Positions 1 to 5,083 of a DNA stretch of 6,996 nt are shown here, piece after piece; within the stretch, counting starts at the first letter, position 1, and each line of letters begins with the position of its first letter. This DNA is from DASXRU01 sp039933315. GTDB lineage: Bacteria; Acidobacteriota; Blastocatellia; Pyrinomonadales; Pyrinomonadaceae. The stretch covers positions 1 through 6,996 of the forward strand of contig JBDTOI010000208.1 in NCBI GenBank assembly GCA_039933315.1. Reading direction: 5' to 3'. The notes under the pieces are model-generated. The model saw only the letters and a list, made by a program, of their open reading frames with translations. It ran no database searches and had not been told where the DNA came from. The translations under genes were made by a program, and so were the position numbers.

Positions 1-2
1 AG

Positions 3-101
3 CTGGACTCGGTGTTGGGTGAGGGAATCGCGGTGCGTGCGGATCGAGAAGAAACGCTGGCAACCGCTGCCAGGGAGGCTATGGCAGCAGATACCAGTTG
101 A
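3..101 (+). CDS. C-terminal end of an unidentified protein (cut by window edge)
   Basis: An open frame enters from the left edge, with its first complete codon at base 3, and stops at TGA 99-101. The 32 residues visible begin LDSVLGEGIAV and end REAMAADTS. They are rich in Ala, Glu and Arg and look like an amphipathic helix at the end of a soluble protein. Of the other two + frames, one stops at about base 20; the other stays open but gives an unprotein-like translation rich in Trp, Arg and Cys. The piece is too short to name a family. No rho-independent terminator follows directly. The next sequence is repeat-bearing intergenic DNA. The protein could be any size and may belong to the conserved chromosome flanking this accessory stretch. 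Confidence 0.5.
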   Translation: MDSVLGEGIAVRADREETLATAAREAMAADTS

Positions 102-385
102 ATCAGGGTTGCGTGATCACCAAACATTTAATTTACGAGCGGGGGCAAGCCCCTCTTCCTGACTGCAGGTATGGGGGGTTGAGTTGTCAATCGAGAGACC
201 GGGCCGGGGTGTTTAGAGTGGGGCTAATGGCCGACCAAGCGGGCGGTAGGCCGCTTCTGAACGAAGTCACGAGGCGCTTTGGGTTTTCTTCGGTTCGAGC
301 CCTCCCTTACGGTCGGGCTTCTGCTTGGCTTTTTGATGGGGCGTTGGCTGAGCCCTGGACTCGACCGCGTCGGTCGTCTTGGGTC
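102..385. other. Gene-free stretch with repeat copy and small hairpins
   Basis: This stretch lies between the stop of the left-edge gene and the stop of the first DUF5615 toxin, so it is a convergent intergenic region. It holds copy 1 of the dispersed 45-bp repeat. It also holds several weak hairpins: GCGG/CCGC at 243-254, AGCCC/GGGCT around 299-320 with a T run about ten bases later, and GACCG/CGGTC at 363-375. The last lies just past the toxin stop but has no T run on either side, so I do not call a terminator. A + frame is open across it (98-526), but it reads through the repeat and antisense to the toxin and is unlikely to be a gene. Confidence 0.5.
139..183 (+). repeat. Dispersed 45-bp repeat, copy 1
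   Basis: The core starts GCGGGGGCAAGCCC, continues CTTCCTGACTGC, and ends in a G-rich segment followed by GAG. The first 28 bases are identical to copy 2 (1149-1193). Copy 3 (2830-2874) differs by two bases in that part. The GGGGGCAAGCCCC segment can fold into a short hairpin. All three copies are intergenic, have equal length and share one orientation. Confidence 0.75.
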
Positions 386-715
386 TTAGGTCTTTGCTTT
401 TTCGAGCCGGACAAACTCTCCAGGCTTGATTGTCTTGAGGGCTGCCATAAGTTGAGGTATCAATGCCTTTGTATCGTCGTACTTAATTCCTGCGGCTACA
501 AGTACCAACACTGCGATTTCGAGTGAACGGATGTTTTGTTGACGGGGGAGGTTTTGGTCAACTGTTATGAGAACGTCGTAGTTACCTGCCGCGGCGCGTA
601 GAAGCACGCCATTTTTCATCCCGCCGTAGCCCGCCTCGACAACCGTCGCAACCTCATGCCCGACTAGATCGCCTTTGAGTTTTCGCGGAACACACTCGTC
701 AAGCAGCAATCTCAT
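386..715 (-). CDS. DUF5615 PIN-like toxin (109 aa), partner of the DUF433 antitoxin
   Basis: This small protein begins MRLLLDECVP and matches the DUF5615 family, a compact PIN-like (Mut7-C-type) nuclease fold usually paired with DUF433 proteins in VapBC-like modules. The acidic pair D6/E7 and the motif VLITVDQNL with D53 sit where family members keep their metal-binding acids. An LVGHEVATVVEAG segment at about 17-29 is also typical. A longer frame starts at 748, but ATG 713-715 gives the family N-terminus and the 17-bp overlap with the antitoxin end seen again in the second locus. Family knowledge suggests an RNase toxin neutralised by the upstream antitoxin. The RNA target cannot be read from sequence. 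No residue appears to be missing, so the gene is probably functional. Confidence 0.85.
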   Translation of the reverse strand: MRLLLDECVPRKLKGDLVGHEVATVVEAGYGGMKNGVLLRAAAGNYDVLITVDQNLPRQQNIRSLEIAVLVLVAAGIKYDDTKALIPQLMAALKTIKPGEFVRLEKAKT

Positions 716-923
716 GATTAGCGAGCAGTGATTCCTTAGAGAGTTCAAGCGCGGCCAGGGCTTGTTCGCGGGTCACGGAAGGAAACTGATCTAGAAACTC
801 ATGCAGCGTTTCACCGCCTTCCAGGTATTCAAAAAGATGACCGATAGGTACGCGCGTGCTGGTAAAGACAGGCACGCCGCTCATCTTTTCAGGATCAACT
901 TCCACTACTTCTTTGATATTCAT
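699..923 (-). CDS. DUF433 antitoxin (74 aa), first locus
   Basis: This 74-aa protein has the hallmarks of DUF433 (PF04255): an early MSGVPVFTSTRVPI segment (14-27) and a C-terminal helical region FPSVTREQALAALELS. DUF433 proteins are small helix-turn-helix-like partners of DUF5615 PIN-like proteins. By analogy with other toxin-antitoxin modules they probably bind the toxin and autoregulate the operon. The start is ATG 921-923, preceded by a strong AGGAGG five bases away. Its last codons overlap the toxin start by 17 bp in another frame, which suggests translational coupling. It is about 81% identical (60 of 74 residues) to the second copy at 2082-2306. I found no convincing -35/-10 pair upstream, only a TAAAAT hexamer at 942-947. 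Confidence 0.88.
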   Translation of the reverse strand: MNIKEVVEVDPEKMSGVPVFTSTRVPIGHLFEYLEGGETLHEFLDQFPSVTREQALAALELSKESLLANHEIAA

Positions 924-928
924 GATGC

Positions 929-934
929 CCTCCT
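929..934 (-). promoter_or_regulatory. Strong Shine-Dalgarno of first DUF433 gene
   Basis: The minus strand reads AGGAGG followed by five bases and then ATG 921-923. This is a near-consensus ribosome binding site and fixes the antitoxin start. By contrast, the toxin start at 715 lies inside the antitoxin frame, so the toxin probably depends on coupling. Confidence 0.8.
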
Positions 935-1148
935 GGCCGTCATTTTAGCAGTCGCAGAGCTCATATCCTACTTTTGGCATTATGGCTGCGGCAGTTCGCT
1001 TCGACAACGTCCATTACGGAATACAATGGAGTTTTTTGCGGCGTATGGAATGTTTCGGTGACGAAGGTTCTCTTTCCTTTGATGAGCTCGGGTTGGTGGT
1101 CTTGTTTGGAGGGAGGTTCACACAATCGAATGGGGTTCTATTTTACAG

Positions 1149-1193
1149 GCGGGGGCAAGCCCCTCTTCCTGACTGCGAGTGTGGGAGGTGGAG
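1149..1193 (+). repeat. Dispersed 45-bp repeat, copy 2
   Basis: The first 28 bases are identical to copy 1 at 139-183. The remaining 17 bases differ at six positions, but the G-rich pattern ending in GAG is kept. It stands 12 bp before the left end of composite palindrome 1. A similar adjacency is seen at copy 3, which stands about 30 bp before composite palindrome 2. Confidence 0.75.
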
Positions 1194-1205
1194 CTTCTAA
1201 CTGGC

Positions 1206-1400
1206 TCTCACGCCGAAGGCGTTGAAACAACTTAGCCCAGGGTGACACCCTGGGTAGAAATACAGCCGTCGAATCCTACCCTGAAAGGGTTGAATAGGAT
1301 TTACCTTATTTCACCCTTTCAGGGTGCATGAATGATTGACGGGGTCATTTACCCAGGGTGTTTACCCGGGGCTGAGTTATTCAACGCCTTCGGCGTGAGA
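1206..1400. repeat. Composite palindrome 1 (A-B-C-C'-B'-A'), overlapping the hydrolase 3' end
   Basis: A 195-bp inverted arrangement of short hairpins. The outer arms at 1206-1226 and 1380-1400 are perfect 21-bp inverted repeats, each containing a small hairpin of the type CGCCGAAGGCG. Inside them lie B (CCCAGGGTG / CACCCTGGG, 1236-1254) and B' (1352-1371, one mismatch). Next are C (ACCCT-GAA-AGGGT, 1278-1290, itself flanked by AATCCTA and TAGGATT) and C' (CACCCT-TTC-AGGGTG, 1312-1326). The centre is near 1303. The right outer arm is coding sequence, being exactly the last seven codons of the HD hydrolase. The layout resembles REP/REPIN-type elements, but no transposase is present to support mobility. 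Confidence 0.8.
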
Positions 1401-1958
1401 CAGAAGCGCGGCCGTTAGGGTTTGGCGTCCCTCGACCAGGATCTGATCATAGAAGCTTTCCAGAGAGGCATTGCAACCGCGGCAGCCGGCGACGACCTTT
1501 TCGGTCCAATCCAGGTATTCCTGTCTTCGCTCCAGAGACCAATCGGCAGGAGGCGCCTGAGTTACTCCCAGGACGTTGGATATTTTGTCGGCGATCTTGA
1601 TTTGTTTGGCGCCGTCCGACAAATGCGGCGCGTGTTCAATTTGCAAGCGTTTGCGCTCGGCCTTCAGCAGTTGCTTGTCGTCGGTAACTTCCTGCACCAG
1701 ATTCCTTACCGCCGGGCCAAACGCTTCTTGCAATTCCTCGGGCGTGGTCTGGGTATCCTCAATGGTGTCGTGAAGGATGGCGCCCTGGAGTATGGTCACA
1801 TCGGTGACGCCGCCTACACGAGCAAGCAGCTCTGTGACTTCTATCGGGTGGTTGATGTAGGGTGACGCTTCCACGTCTTTACGACGCTGGTCTCGGTGCT
1901 TGTTGGCGGCAAAGTGCAGCGCCTGCAGGATCCCGGTACTTAGGTTTGGCTCTTCCAT
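1377..1958 (-). CDS. MESH1-type HD-domain hydrolase (RelA/SpoT-like, 193 aa)
   Basis: This single-domain HD phosphohydrolase resembles MESH1/HDDC3 and the hydrolase part of SpoT. Family members remove the 3'-pyrophosphate of (p)ppGpp, and some act on NADPH, using Mn2+ in the cytosol. Expected residues are present: INHPIEV with H37, LHDTIEDT with H63/D64 and E67/D68, and KIADKISN with D124. Length is normal for a stand-alone member. ATG 1956-1958 is the only sensible start, but no Shine-Dalgarno precedes it; a heptamer array begins two bases upstream. The start lies 19 bp inside the relic toxin frame (1940-2098), so translation may be coupled to upstream frames. The last seven codons (SHAEGVE) lie in the arm of a composite palindrome, so the C-terminus may be element-derived. 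Which substrate is used cannot be told. Confidence 0.87.
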   Translation of the reverse strand: MEEPNLSTGILQALHFAANKHRDQRRKDVEASPYINHPIEVTELLARVGGVTDVTILQGAILHDTIEDTQTTPEELQEAFGPAVRNLVQEVTDDKQLLKAERKRLQIEHAPHLSDGAKQIKIADKISNVLGVTQAPPADWSLERRQEYLDWTEKVVAGCRGCNASLESFYDQILVEGRQTLTAALLSHAEGVE

Positions 1959-2098
1959 GTAAGCAGTGAGCAGTGAGCAGTAAGCAGTGAGCAGTTTTCC
2001 AGTCCGCCGAATCCAGCTTCTACTACCGTGGATACCTCATGGCCGACCAGGTCGCGCTTGAGGTCATGCACAACACATTCATCAAGCAGCAATTTCAT
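1940..2098 (-). pseudogene. Truncated DUF5615 toxin relic, second locus
   Basis: The first 35 residues (MKLLLDECVV... to GGLEN) match the intact toxin at 386-715 at about 26 of 35 positions. The frame then enters the heptamer array, reads CSLLTAHCSLLT, and stops after 52 residues. The second half of the fold, including the counterpart of D53 in the intact copy, is missing, so nuclease activity is unlikely. The ATG at 2096-2098 overlaps the end of its DUF433 gene by 17 bp, just as in the intact locus. Its stop at 1940-1942 lies 19 bp inside the HD hydrolase gene. The remaining frame may serve only to carry ribosomes to the hydrolase start. A short peptide that still binds the antitoxin is possible but unproven. 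Confidence 0.85.
1960..1994. repeat. Heptamer array, five units of TRAGCAG
   Basis: Five consecutive 7-bp units read TAAGCAG, TGAGCAG, TGAGCAG, TAAGCAG and TGAGCAG on the + strand. The array separates the relic toxin from the hydrolase start by two bases. It sits exactly where similarity between the two DUF5615 copies ends, so it marks the deletion or rearrangement junction. It occupies the position where the hydrolase ribosome binding site should be. Confidence 0.9.
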
Positions 2099-2306
2099 GA
2101 TTGGCGAGAAGGGATTCTTTGGATAACTCAAGAACTCCCAGTGCTTGCTCCCGCGACACGCTGGGGAATTGTCGCAGGAATTCTGGTAGCGTTTCGCCGC
2201 TCTCAAGAAACTCAAATAGGTGGTTTATTGGTACGCGTGTCCCCGTGAATACCGGCGCTCCACTCATCTTGTTTGGATTCACTTCCACAAGCTCTTTAAC
2301 GTTCAT
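2082..2306 (-). CDS. DUF433 antitoxin (74 aa), second locus, without an intact toxin
   Basis: This protein has the same length as the first DUF433 protein and identical ends (MN..., LANHEIAA), with 14 substitutions over 74 residues. The segments MSGAPVFTGTRVPI and FPSVSREQALGVLELS mark the family. The minus strand carries GAGGTG five bases before ATG 2304-2306, a reasonable ribosome binding site. Its DUF5615 partner is truncated, so this is an orphan antitoxin. Because it keeps the family motifs, it may still be under selection. It might cross-neutralise the intact toxin at 386-715, or keep a repressor role over the relic-hydrolase chain behind it. Both roles are inference. It follows the 94-aa antitoxin-like gene on the same strand after an 89-bp gap. 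Confidence 0.87.
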   Translation of the reverse strand: MNVKELVEVNPNKMSGAPVFTGTRVPINHLFEFLESGETLPEFLRQFPSVSREQALGVLELSKESLLANHEIAA

Positions 2307-2311
2307 AGATA

Positions 2312-2317
2312 CACCTC
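2312..2317 (-). promoter_or_regulatory. Shine-Dalgarno of second DUF433 gene
   Basis: The minus strand reads GAGGTG, then five bases, then ATG 2304-2306. It is the last clear ribosome binding site before the chain of overlapping frames that ends in the HD hydrolase. Confidence 0.65.
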
Positions 2318-2395
2318 GTGGCTATTTAGCCCGTCGCGTCAGGAAAGCTCCATCCAGGCCCTTGTCTCGTGTCGAGAAGATAAACGGCCACGGCG

Positions 2396-2680
2396 CTAGC
2401 GACGCTCCTCAATGACGGTCTCCGAAAGTGGCTCGCCTTTGATCTTGATTGGCGGGTGCCGTTCGCGCGGACGCTTTACGGGCGGCTTGATCTCGCTTAA
2501 CAAGCCCCCGCCTCGCTCAGCTTCGGCAATTGCCGCCAGCAGTTCCGCTTCTTGAGTAGCATTGAGCTCAAAGGTCTCGTCACCCTCGTGAGCCAGGACT
2601 GTGACCATAGTTCCATCAGGCAGGCCTTTGGCGTCAACTCGAATCACACCATCATTAACTTTGCCAGTGGTGATTAGCAT
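2396..2680 (-). CDS. Antitoxin-like protein (94 aa), no partner toxin nearby
   Basis: The N-terminal half (MLITTGKVNDGVIRVDAKGL, then PDGTMVTVLAHEGDETFEL) resembles small beta-rich antitoxin proteins of the AbrB/AF2212-like kind. The middle, ATQEAELLAAIAEAERGG (about 61-78), matches the helix common in antitoxins that partner RelE/ParE toxins. The C-terminus is unusual. In place of the short toxin-binding tail there is a Pro- and Lys/Arg-rich stretch (PPVKRPRERHPPIKIK), which could contact nucleic acid. No RelE/ParE/PIN gene follows; the next gene is a DUF433 antitoxin. Start ATG 2678-2680 lacks a Shine-Dalgarno, and a -10-like TAGAAT lies only six bases upstream. The gene is probably real from its protein-like composition, but its role as an antitoxin is inferred. 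Confidence 0.7.
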   Translation of the reverse strand: MLITTGKVNDGVIRVDAKGLPDGTMVTVLAHEGDETFELNATQEAELLAAIAEAERGGGLLSEIKPPVKRPRERHPPIKIKGEPLSETVIEERR

Positions 2681-2686
2681 GCGTGG

Positions 2687-2692
2687 ATTCTA
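2687..2692 (-). promoter_or_regulatory. Possible -10 element giving a leaderless mRNA
   Basis: The minus strand reads TAGAAT, one mismatch from TATAAT, with a six-base gap to the ATG at 2680. Transcription would begin at or next to the start codon, which fits the lack of a Shine-Dalgarno. No good -35 hexamer is visible at the usual distance, so this is weak. Confidence 0.25.
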
Positions 2693-2829
2693 TCATCGTA
2701 GAAGTTATGCGCGATAGGTTCGAAACGGAACCCGCACGATCAGTGGCACACACCAGCAAGCCCAAGCCGGCGGCCTGGGGGCACGAACCTGCTTACGACC
2801 GATGACGTCCTGGGAGAGGTATTGAAAGA

Positions 2830-2874
2830 GCGGGGGCAAGCCCGCCTTCCTGACTGCAAGTATGGGATGTTGAG
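2830..2874 (+). repeat. Dispersed 45-bp repeat, copy 3
   Basis: Same 45-bp length and orientation as copies 1 and 2, with two base changes (CCCGCC for CCCCTC) in the hairpin part. The change keeps pairing in a shifted form, GCGGG with CCCGC. The tail, TATGGGATGTTGAG, is closest to copy 1. Confidence 0.7.
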
Positions 2875-2905
2875 TATCGAGCAGTAGAGACGGTATTCGA
2901 ACGCG

Positions 2906-3116
2906 AGTCCGCGTAGCGGACGAATGACAGTATCCCAGCAGTTTACTGCTGGGATAAAGAGGGAAATAAAAATACCAGTCCGTGAAGCGGACGGATGACC
3001 GGTAGAAGCCTGATGGCAACTCTCTCAGCCGTCCGTTTCACGGACTTCGTCGCCAGCGTCTTGTTTTCCCAGCGATAAATCGCTGGGCTATTTTCGGTCG
3101 TCCGCGTTCGCGGACT
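2906..3116. repeat. Composite palindrome 2 (A-B-C-C'-B'-A')
   Basis: Six hairpins are arranged in mirror order. A is GTCCGC-GTA-GCGGAC (2907-2921) and A' is GTCCGCG-TT-CGCGGAC (3100-3115). B is a perfect 12-bp stem, TATCCCAGCAGT with loop TT (2931-2956), and B' is CCCAGCGAT-AA-ATCGCTGGG (3068-3087). C is GTCCG with CGGAC around TGAAG (2978-2992) and C' is GTCCGT-TTC-ACGGAC (3031-3045). The centre is near 3011. The stems of B and B' differ in sequence but both keep a perfect stem, and both are bounded by CCCAG/CTGGG. Pairing is thus kept while sequence drifts, which suggests that structure matters. Mobility or function is not shown. Confidence 0.8.
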
Positions 3117-3232
3117 GAGAAGAGGATTGTCTCTCCTCCCGGCGCAAGGCAGCGGGACTGGTGCTTGCGTTACGCTGGATTCATGGGACAATCCGCAAAC
3201 GGCAAAGATACATTTGATTATTTCTACGTGGG

Positions 3233-3388
3233 GGTGGTGTCCTAATCCTGACCGTCGGCTGAGGTCAAGCAAACGATCCGCGAAATAACACTAAAGACAC
3301 GGAACTGTTTGGTGCTATTTCGTGTGCGTTAGTGGATCGTCCAACTGAGGTAAAGAGCGAGCCGCGGAACTGAAACCAGGACACCACC
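3233..3388. repeat. Nested inverted repeat in front of the SIR2 gene
   Basis: Three sets of arms share roughly one centre. The outer arms are GGTGGTGTCCT (3233-3243) and AGGACACCACC (3378-3388), a perfect 11 bp. The middle arms are ACGATCC (3273-3279) and GGATCGT (3334-3340). The inner arms are CGAAATAACAC (3281-3291) and GTGCTATTTCG (3312-3322), with one mismatch. The right outer arm ends 14 bases before the SIR2 Shine-Dalgarno. It could be a cruciform or RNA-fold control site for that gene, or the remnant of a small non-autonomous element. I see no clear target-site duplication. Confidence 0.6.
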
Positions 3389-3402
3389 AGACAGTGCGCT
3401 TT

Positions 3403-3407
3403 AGGAG
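3403..3407 (+). promoter_or_regulatory. Shine-Dalgarno of the SIR2-like gene
   Basis: AGGAG stands six bases before ATG 3414-3416 and fixes this start over any inner ATG. No clear -35/-10 pair was found upstream. Confidence 0.8.
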
Positions 3408-3413
3408 AAACAC

Positions 3414-4751
3414 ATGGCTTCTCGCAAATCCGGATCCCCGGCCGCCGCGGTCAAGCAGGCCAGGCAACTTCAGGACGAAGCCTCGGCACTGCGTCACAAA
3501 GCTGACGAGCTCGAGATGCAGGCCGTGAACCTGCTCGCCCCGGCACAGTGTGCAGAGGCGGCGCGGAGTATCGCCGGACGCAAAGGCAGGGTGGCTGTCT
3601 TTCTGGGGGCGGGCGCTTCGTTCACGTTTGGCTTTCCCCTTACCAAAGACCTCTTGCCGATCATCCTAAGATGTTTGCTTAACCGCAGCTTGTTTGAAGA
3701 CGCCCGCGTCAACAACAAAATCGCCAACCGGAAGGATCGAGCGTCGCTCAGAAAGGCCCTGGCCGCGCTCTGTCCAGGCCTGGAGTTCACCCCGGAGTTC
3801 CTGGAAGAGAATAAATTCAGGCTGCCTCTGGTCACTTCCCTGCTCTCGATGCTGGATTTTTCTCTGAGCGCCGGCCAGGCACTGATCTCGGGTCTCACTC
3901 CCGAAGAGATTAAGAATGCGCGCATGTTGCTGGAGCGAGCGATCTACGAAGCCATCGAATATGGAAACCAAACGGATTCCAGCCGCAGCTTCTCGCGCGG
4001 GGTCGGTAGACCCACTAAGTCGTTAACAAAATGGCTTGATGGGCTGCGGCCGCTGGGGGAGGTGTCTGTCATAACCTCAAACTACGACGTGGCCGTTGAA
4101 AAAGCCTGGGGCTTTGATGAGGACAACAAGTTTTTGATCGAGGACCTCGCGCCCGACTTTGGCTTTGACTGGCTGTGGCCCACCAACAGTCCTAATGAGC
4201 AACTCATGAAGCGCCCGGCCAAACCACTTCATCGTCTTTACAAACTGCACGGTTCCACCAACTGGCTGAAGTGCGGGCTGTGCGATCGCATGTATATCAA
4301 TCCGCTGGTGGACATCGCCATCTATGCTTACGAGCGCCAACATACCCTCAGCAATAAATGTCATTGTGGACACGGCAAACTGGAGGTGCAGATCGTTTCG
4401 CCCTCGTTTGTGCGCGAAATGAGGGCGCCGAACCTGGCCAGCATTTGGCAACATGCTCTGAATTGGCTGCGCAGCGCAGACGATTGGATAGTCATAGGTT
4501 ACTCGTTTCCGGATGAGGACTTGAATATTCGATCTCTGTTTACTCGCGCCGTGGCTTCGCGCCATAACCCGCCCCAAGTCACGGCAGTACAGTTTGGCAC
4601 CAGTGAACAAACTCGCATGCGTTATGAAGCGTTCTTCCCCACCGGCAAGCTGACTTTTCTGACCAGCGGTTTACAAGTGTTTCTGGACTGCGTGACGAAG
4701 TCAGATGATGACACAAAGAGCCGGCCAGGTAAGAGCGGGCGCAAGGGTTAA
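3414..4751 (+). CDS. SIR2-like NAD-binding protein (445 aa), candidate defence effector
   Basis: This stand-alone protein has a SIR2-like domain (SIR2_2 type). Motifs in order are VAVFLGAGASFTFGFP (61-75, nucleotide loop), VITSNYD (219-225, with N223 and D225), YKLHGSTNW (276-284, with H279 as the expected catalytic His), a cysteine set C287/C290/C316/C318 like the sirtuin zinc ribbon, and VIGYSFPDED (360-369). The N-terminal 12-45 segment is charged and heptad-like, probably a short coiled coil. The C-terminus after about 430 is basic and disordered. Known SIR2-like defence proteins (ThsA, DSR, SIR2-HerA) hydrolyse NAD+ on phage infection. Intact N, H and D residues make NAD cleavage likely here, but the trigger is unknown. 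Protein deacetylation is the alternative. No HerA, TIR or Argonaute partner is present. The next gene, about 540 bp downstream, is of unknown function. Confidence 0.85.
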   Translation: MASRKSGSPAAAVKQARQLQDEASALRHKADELEMQAVNLLAPAQCAEAARSIAGRKGRVAVFLGAGASFTFGFPLTKDLLPIILRCLLNRSLFEDARVNNKIANRKDRASLRKALAALCPGLEFTPEFLEENKFRLPLVTSLLSMLDFSLSAGQALISGLTPEEIKNARMLLERAIYEAIEYGNQTDSSRSFSRGVGRPTKSLTKWLDGLRPLGEVSVITSNYDVAVEKAWGFDEDNKFLIEDLAPDFGFDWLWPTNSPNEQLMKRPAKPLHRLYKLHGSTNWLKCGLCDRMYINPLVDIAIYAYERQHTLSNKCHCGHGKLEVQIVSPSFVREMRAPNLASIWQHALNWLRSADDWIVIGYSFPDEDLNIRSLFTRAVASRHNPPQVTAVQFGTSEQTRMRYEAFFPTGKLTFLTSGLQVFLDCVTKSDDDTKSRPGKSGRKG

Positions 4752-4824
4752 GTTAGATTCCTATTTCTGGCTTTTGCGTCTTCGCGACTTTGCGTGAAAC
4801 TTTTATTCGAGTTGGGTTGTTCAC

Positions 4825-5075
4825 GTGTCGCGCTGCGCTTTGGATTGGGATCAGTTTATCGACTACTCAAGCACCACCTTAAACTTCAACTGATCCGGTC
4901 TTAATAACCTGGGCCTGAGACGATGCTTACTGGCCCAATCCAAAGCGGTGTCGCGCTGCGGATTGGGCCTCTTAGCTACTACTCAAGCACCAGTTAAACT
5001 TCAACTGATCCGGTCTTAATAACCTGCACTTGAGACGATGCTTACTGGCCCAATCCAAAGCGGTGTCGCGCTGCG
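4825..5075 (+). repeat. Tandem repeat, about 115-123 bp unit, two and a bit copies
   Basis: GTGTCGCGCTGCG recurs at 4825-4837, 4948-4960 and 5063-5075, giving periods of 123 and 115 bp. The best-matched part is 4862-4960 against 4978-5075, which share almost every base apart from one small indel and a few changes near the middle. Each unit ends in CCCAATCCAAAGC (4934-4946, 5049-5061), whose inverse GCTTTGGATTGGG is at 4837-4849. GGCCCAATCC and GGATTGGGCC (4932-4941, 4960-4969) form a 10-bp stem around an 18-base loop. It looks like a palindromic repeat that has duplicated in tandem. Confidence 0.8.
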
Positions 5076-5083
5076 CTTGCCAC

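Larger units (their letters stand above)
924..1376. other. 453-bp gene-free region upstream of first toxin-antitoxin pair
   Basis: No credible gene lies here. Several short + frames (801-1061, 974-1225, 982-1200) cross it, but they run antisense to the antitoxin or through repeat sequence. Contents are the leader of the first DUF433 gene, about 200 bp with no recognised feature (about 945-1148), dispersed repeat copy 2, and most of composite palindrome 1. The region ends at the stop codon of the HD hydrolase. Confidence 0.6.
2681..3413. other. 733-bp divergent intergenic region, repeat-filled
   Basis: This region separates the minus-strand antitoxin-like gene from the + strand SIR2 gene, so it must hold both promoters. 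Bases 2700-2829 show nothing I recognise. Then come dispersed repeat copy 3, composite palindrome 2, a plain stretch at 3117-3232, and a nested inverted repeat at 3233-3388. Minus-strand frames of 104 and 109 codons (2705-3019, 2943-3272) cross the palindromes, and I do not regard them as genes. Confidence 0.6.

Noticed and set aside
98..526. 142-codon + strand frame
   Set aside because: It runs through dispersed repeat copy 1 and then antisense to the DUF5615 toxin. The similar peptide in the frame at 982-1200 comes from the shared repeat, not from protein homology.
942..947. TAAAAT as the -10 element of the first toxin-antitoxin operon
   Set aside because: No recognisable -35 lies at 16-18 bp, and a hexamer this common is expected by chance, so it was not listed as a promoter.
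1422..1865. 147-codon + strand frame inside the HD hydrolase
   Set aside because: It is fully antisense to a gene with clear catalytic motifs and is a shadow of that gene's codon pattern.
2906..3116. Insertion sequence or transposon ends
   Set aside because: No transposase frame, no target-site duplication that I could find, and the structure is a series of short hairpins rather than two terminal repeats around a gene.
2705..3272. Two minus-strand frames of 104 and 109 codons
   Set aside because: They cross dispersed repeat copy 3 and composite palindrome 2, have no protein-like motifs and lack ribosome binding sites.
4077..4610. 177-codon minus-strand frame inside the SIR2 gene
   Set aside because: It is antisense to the conserved SIR2 motifs and Cys cluster and has no recognisable domain of its own.
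4825..5075. CRISPR array or tandem regulatory sites
   Set aside because: The repeats are about 100 bp and nearly contiguous with only two full copies. There are no short unique spacers and no cas genes.
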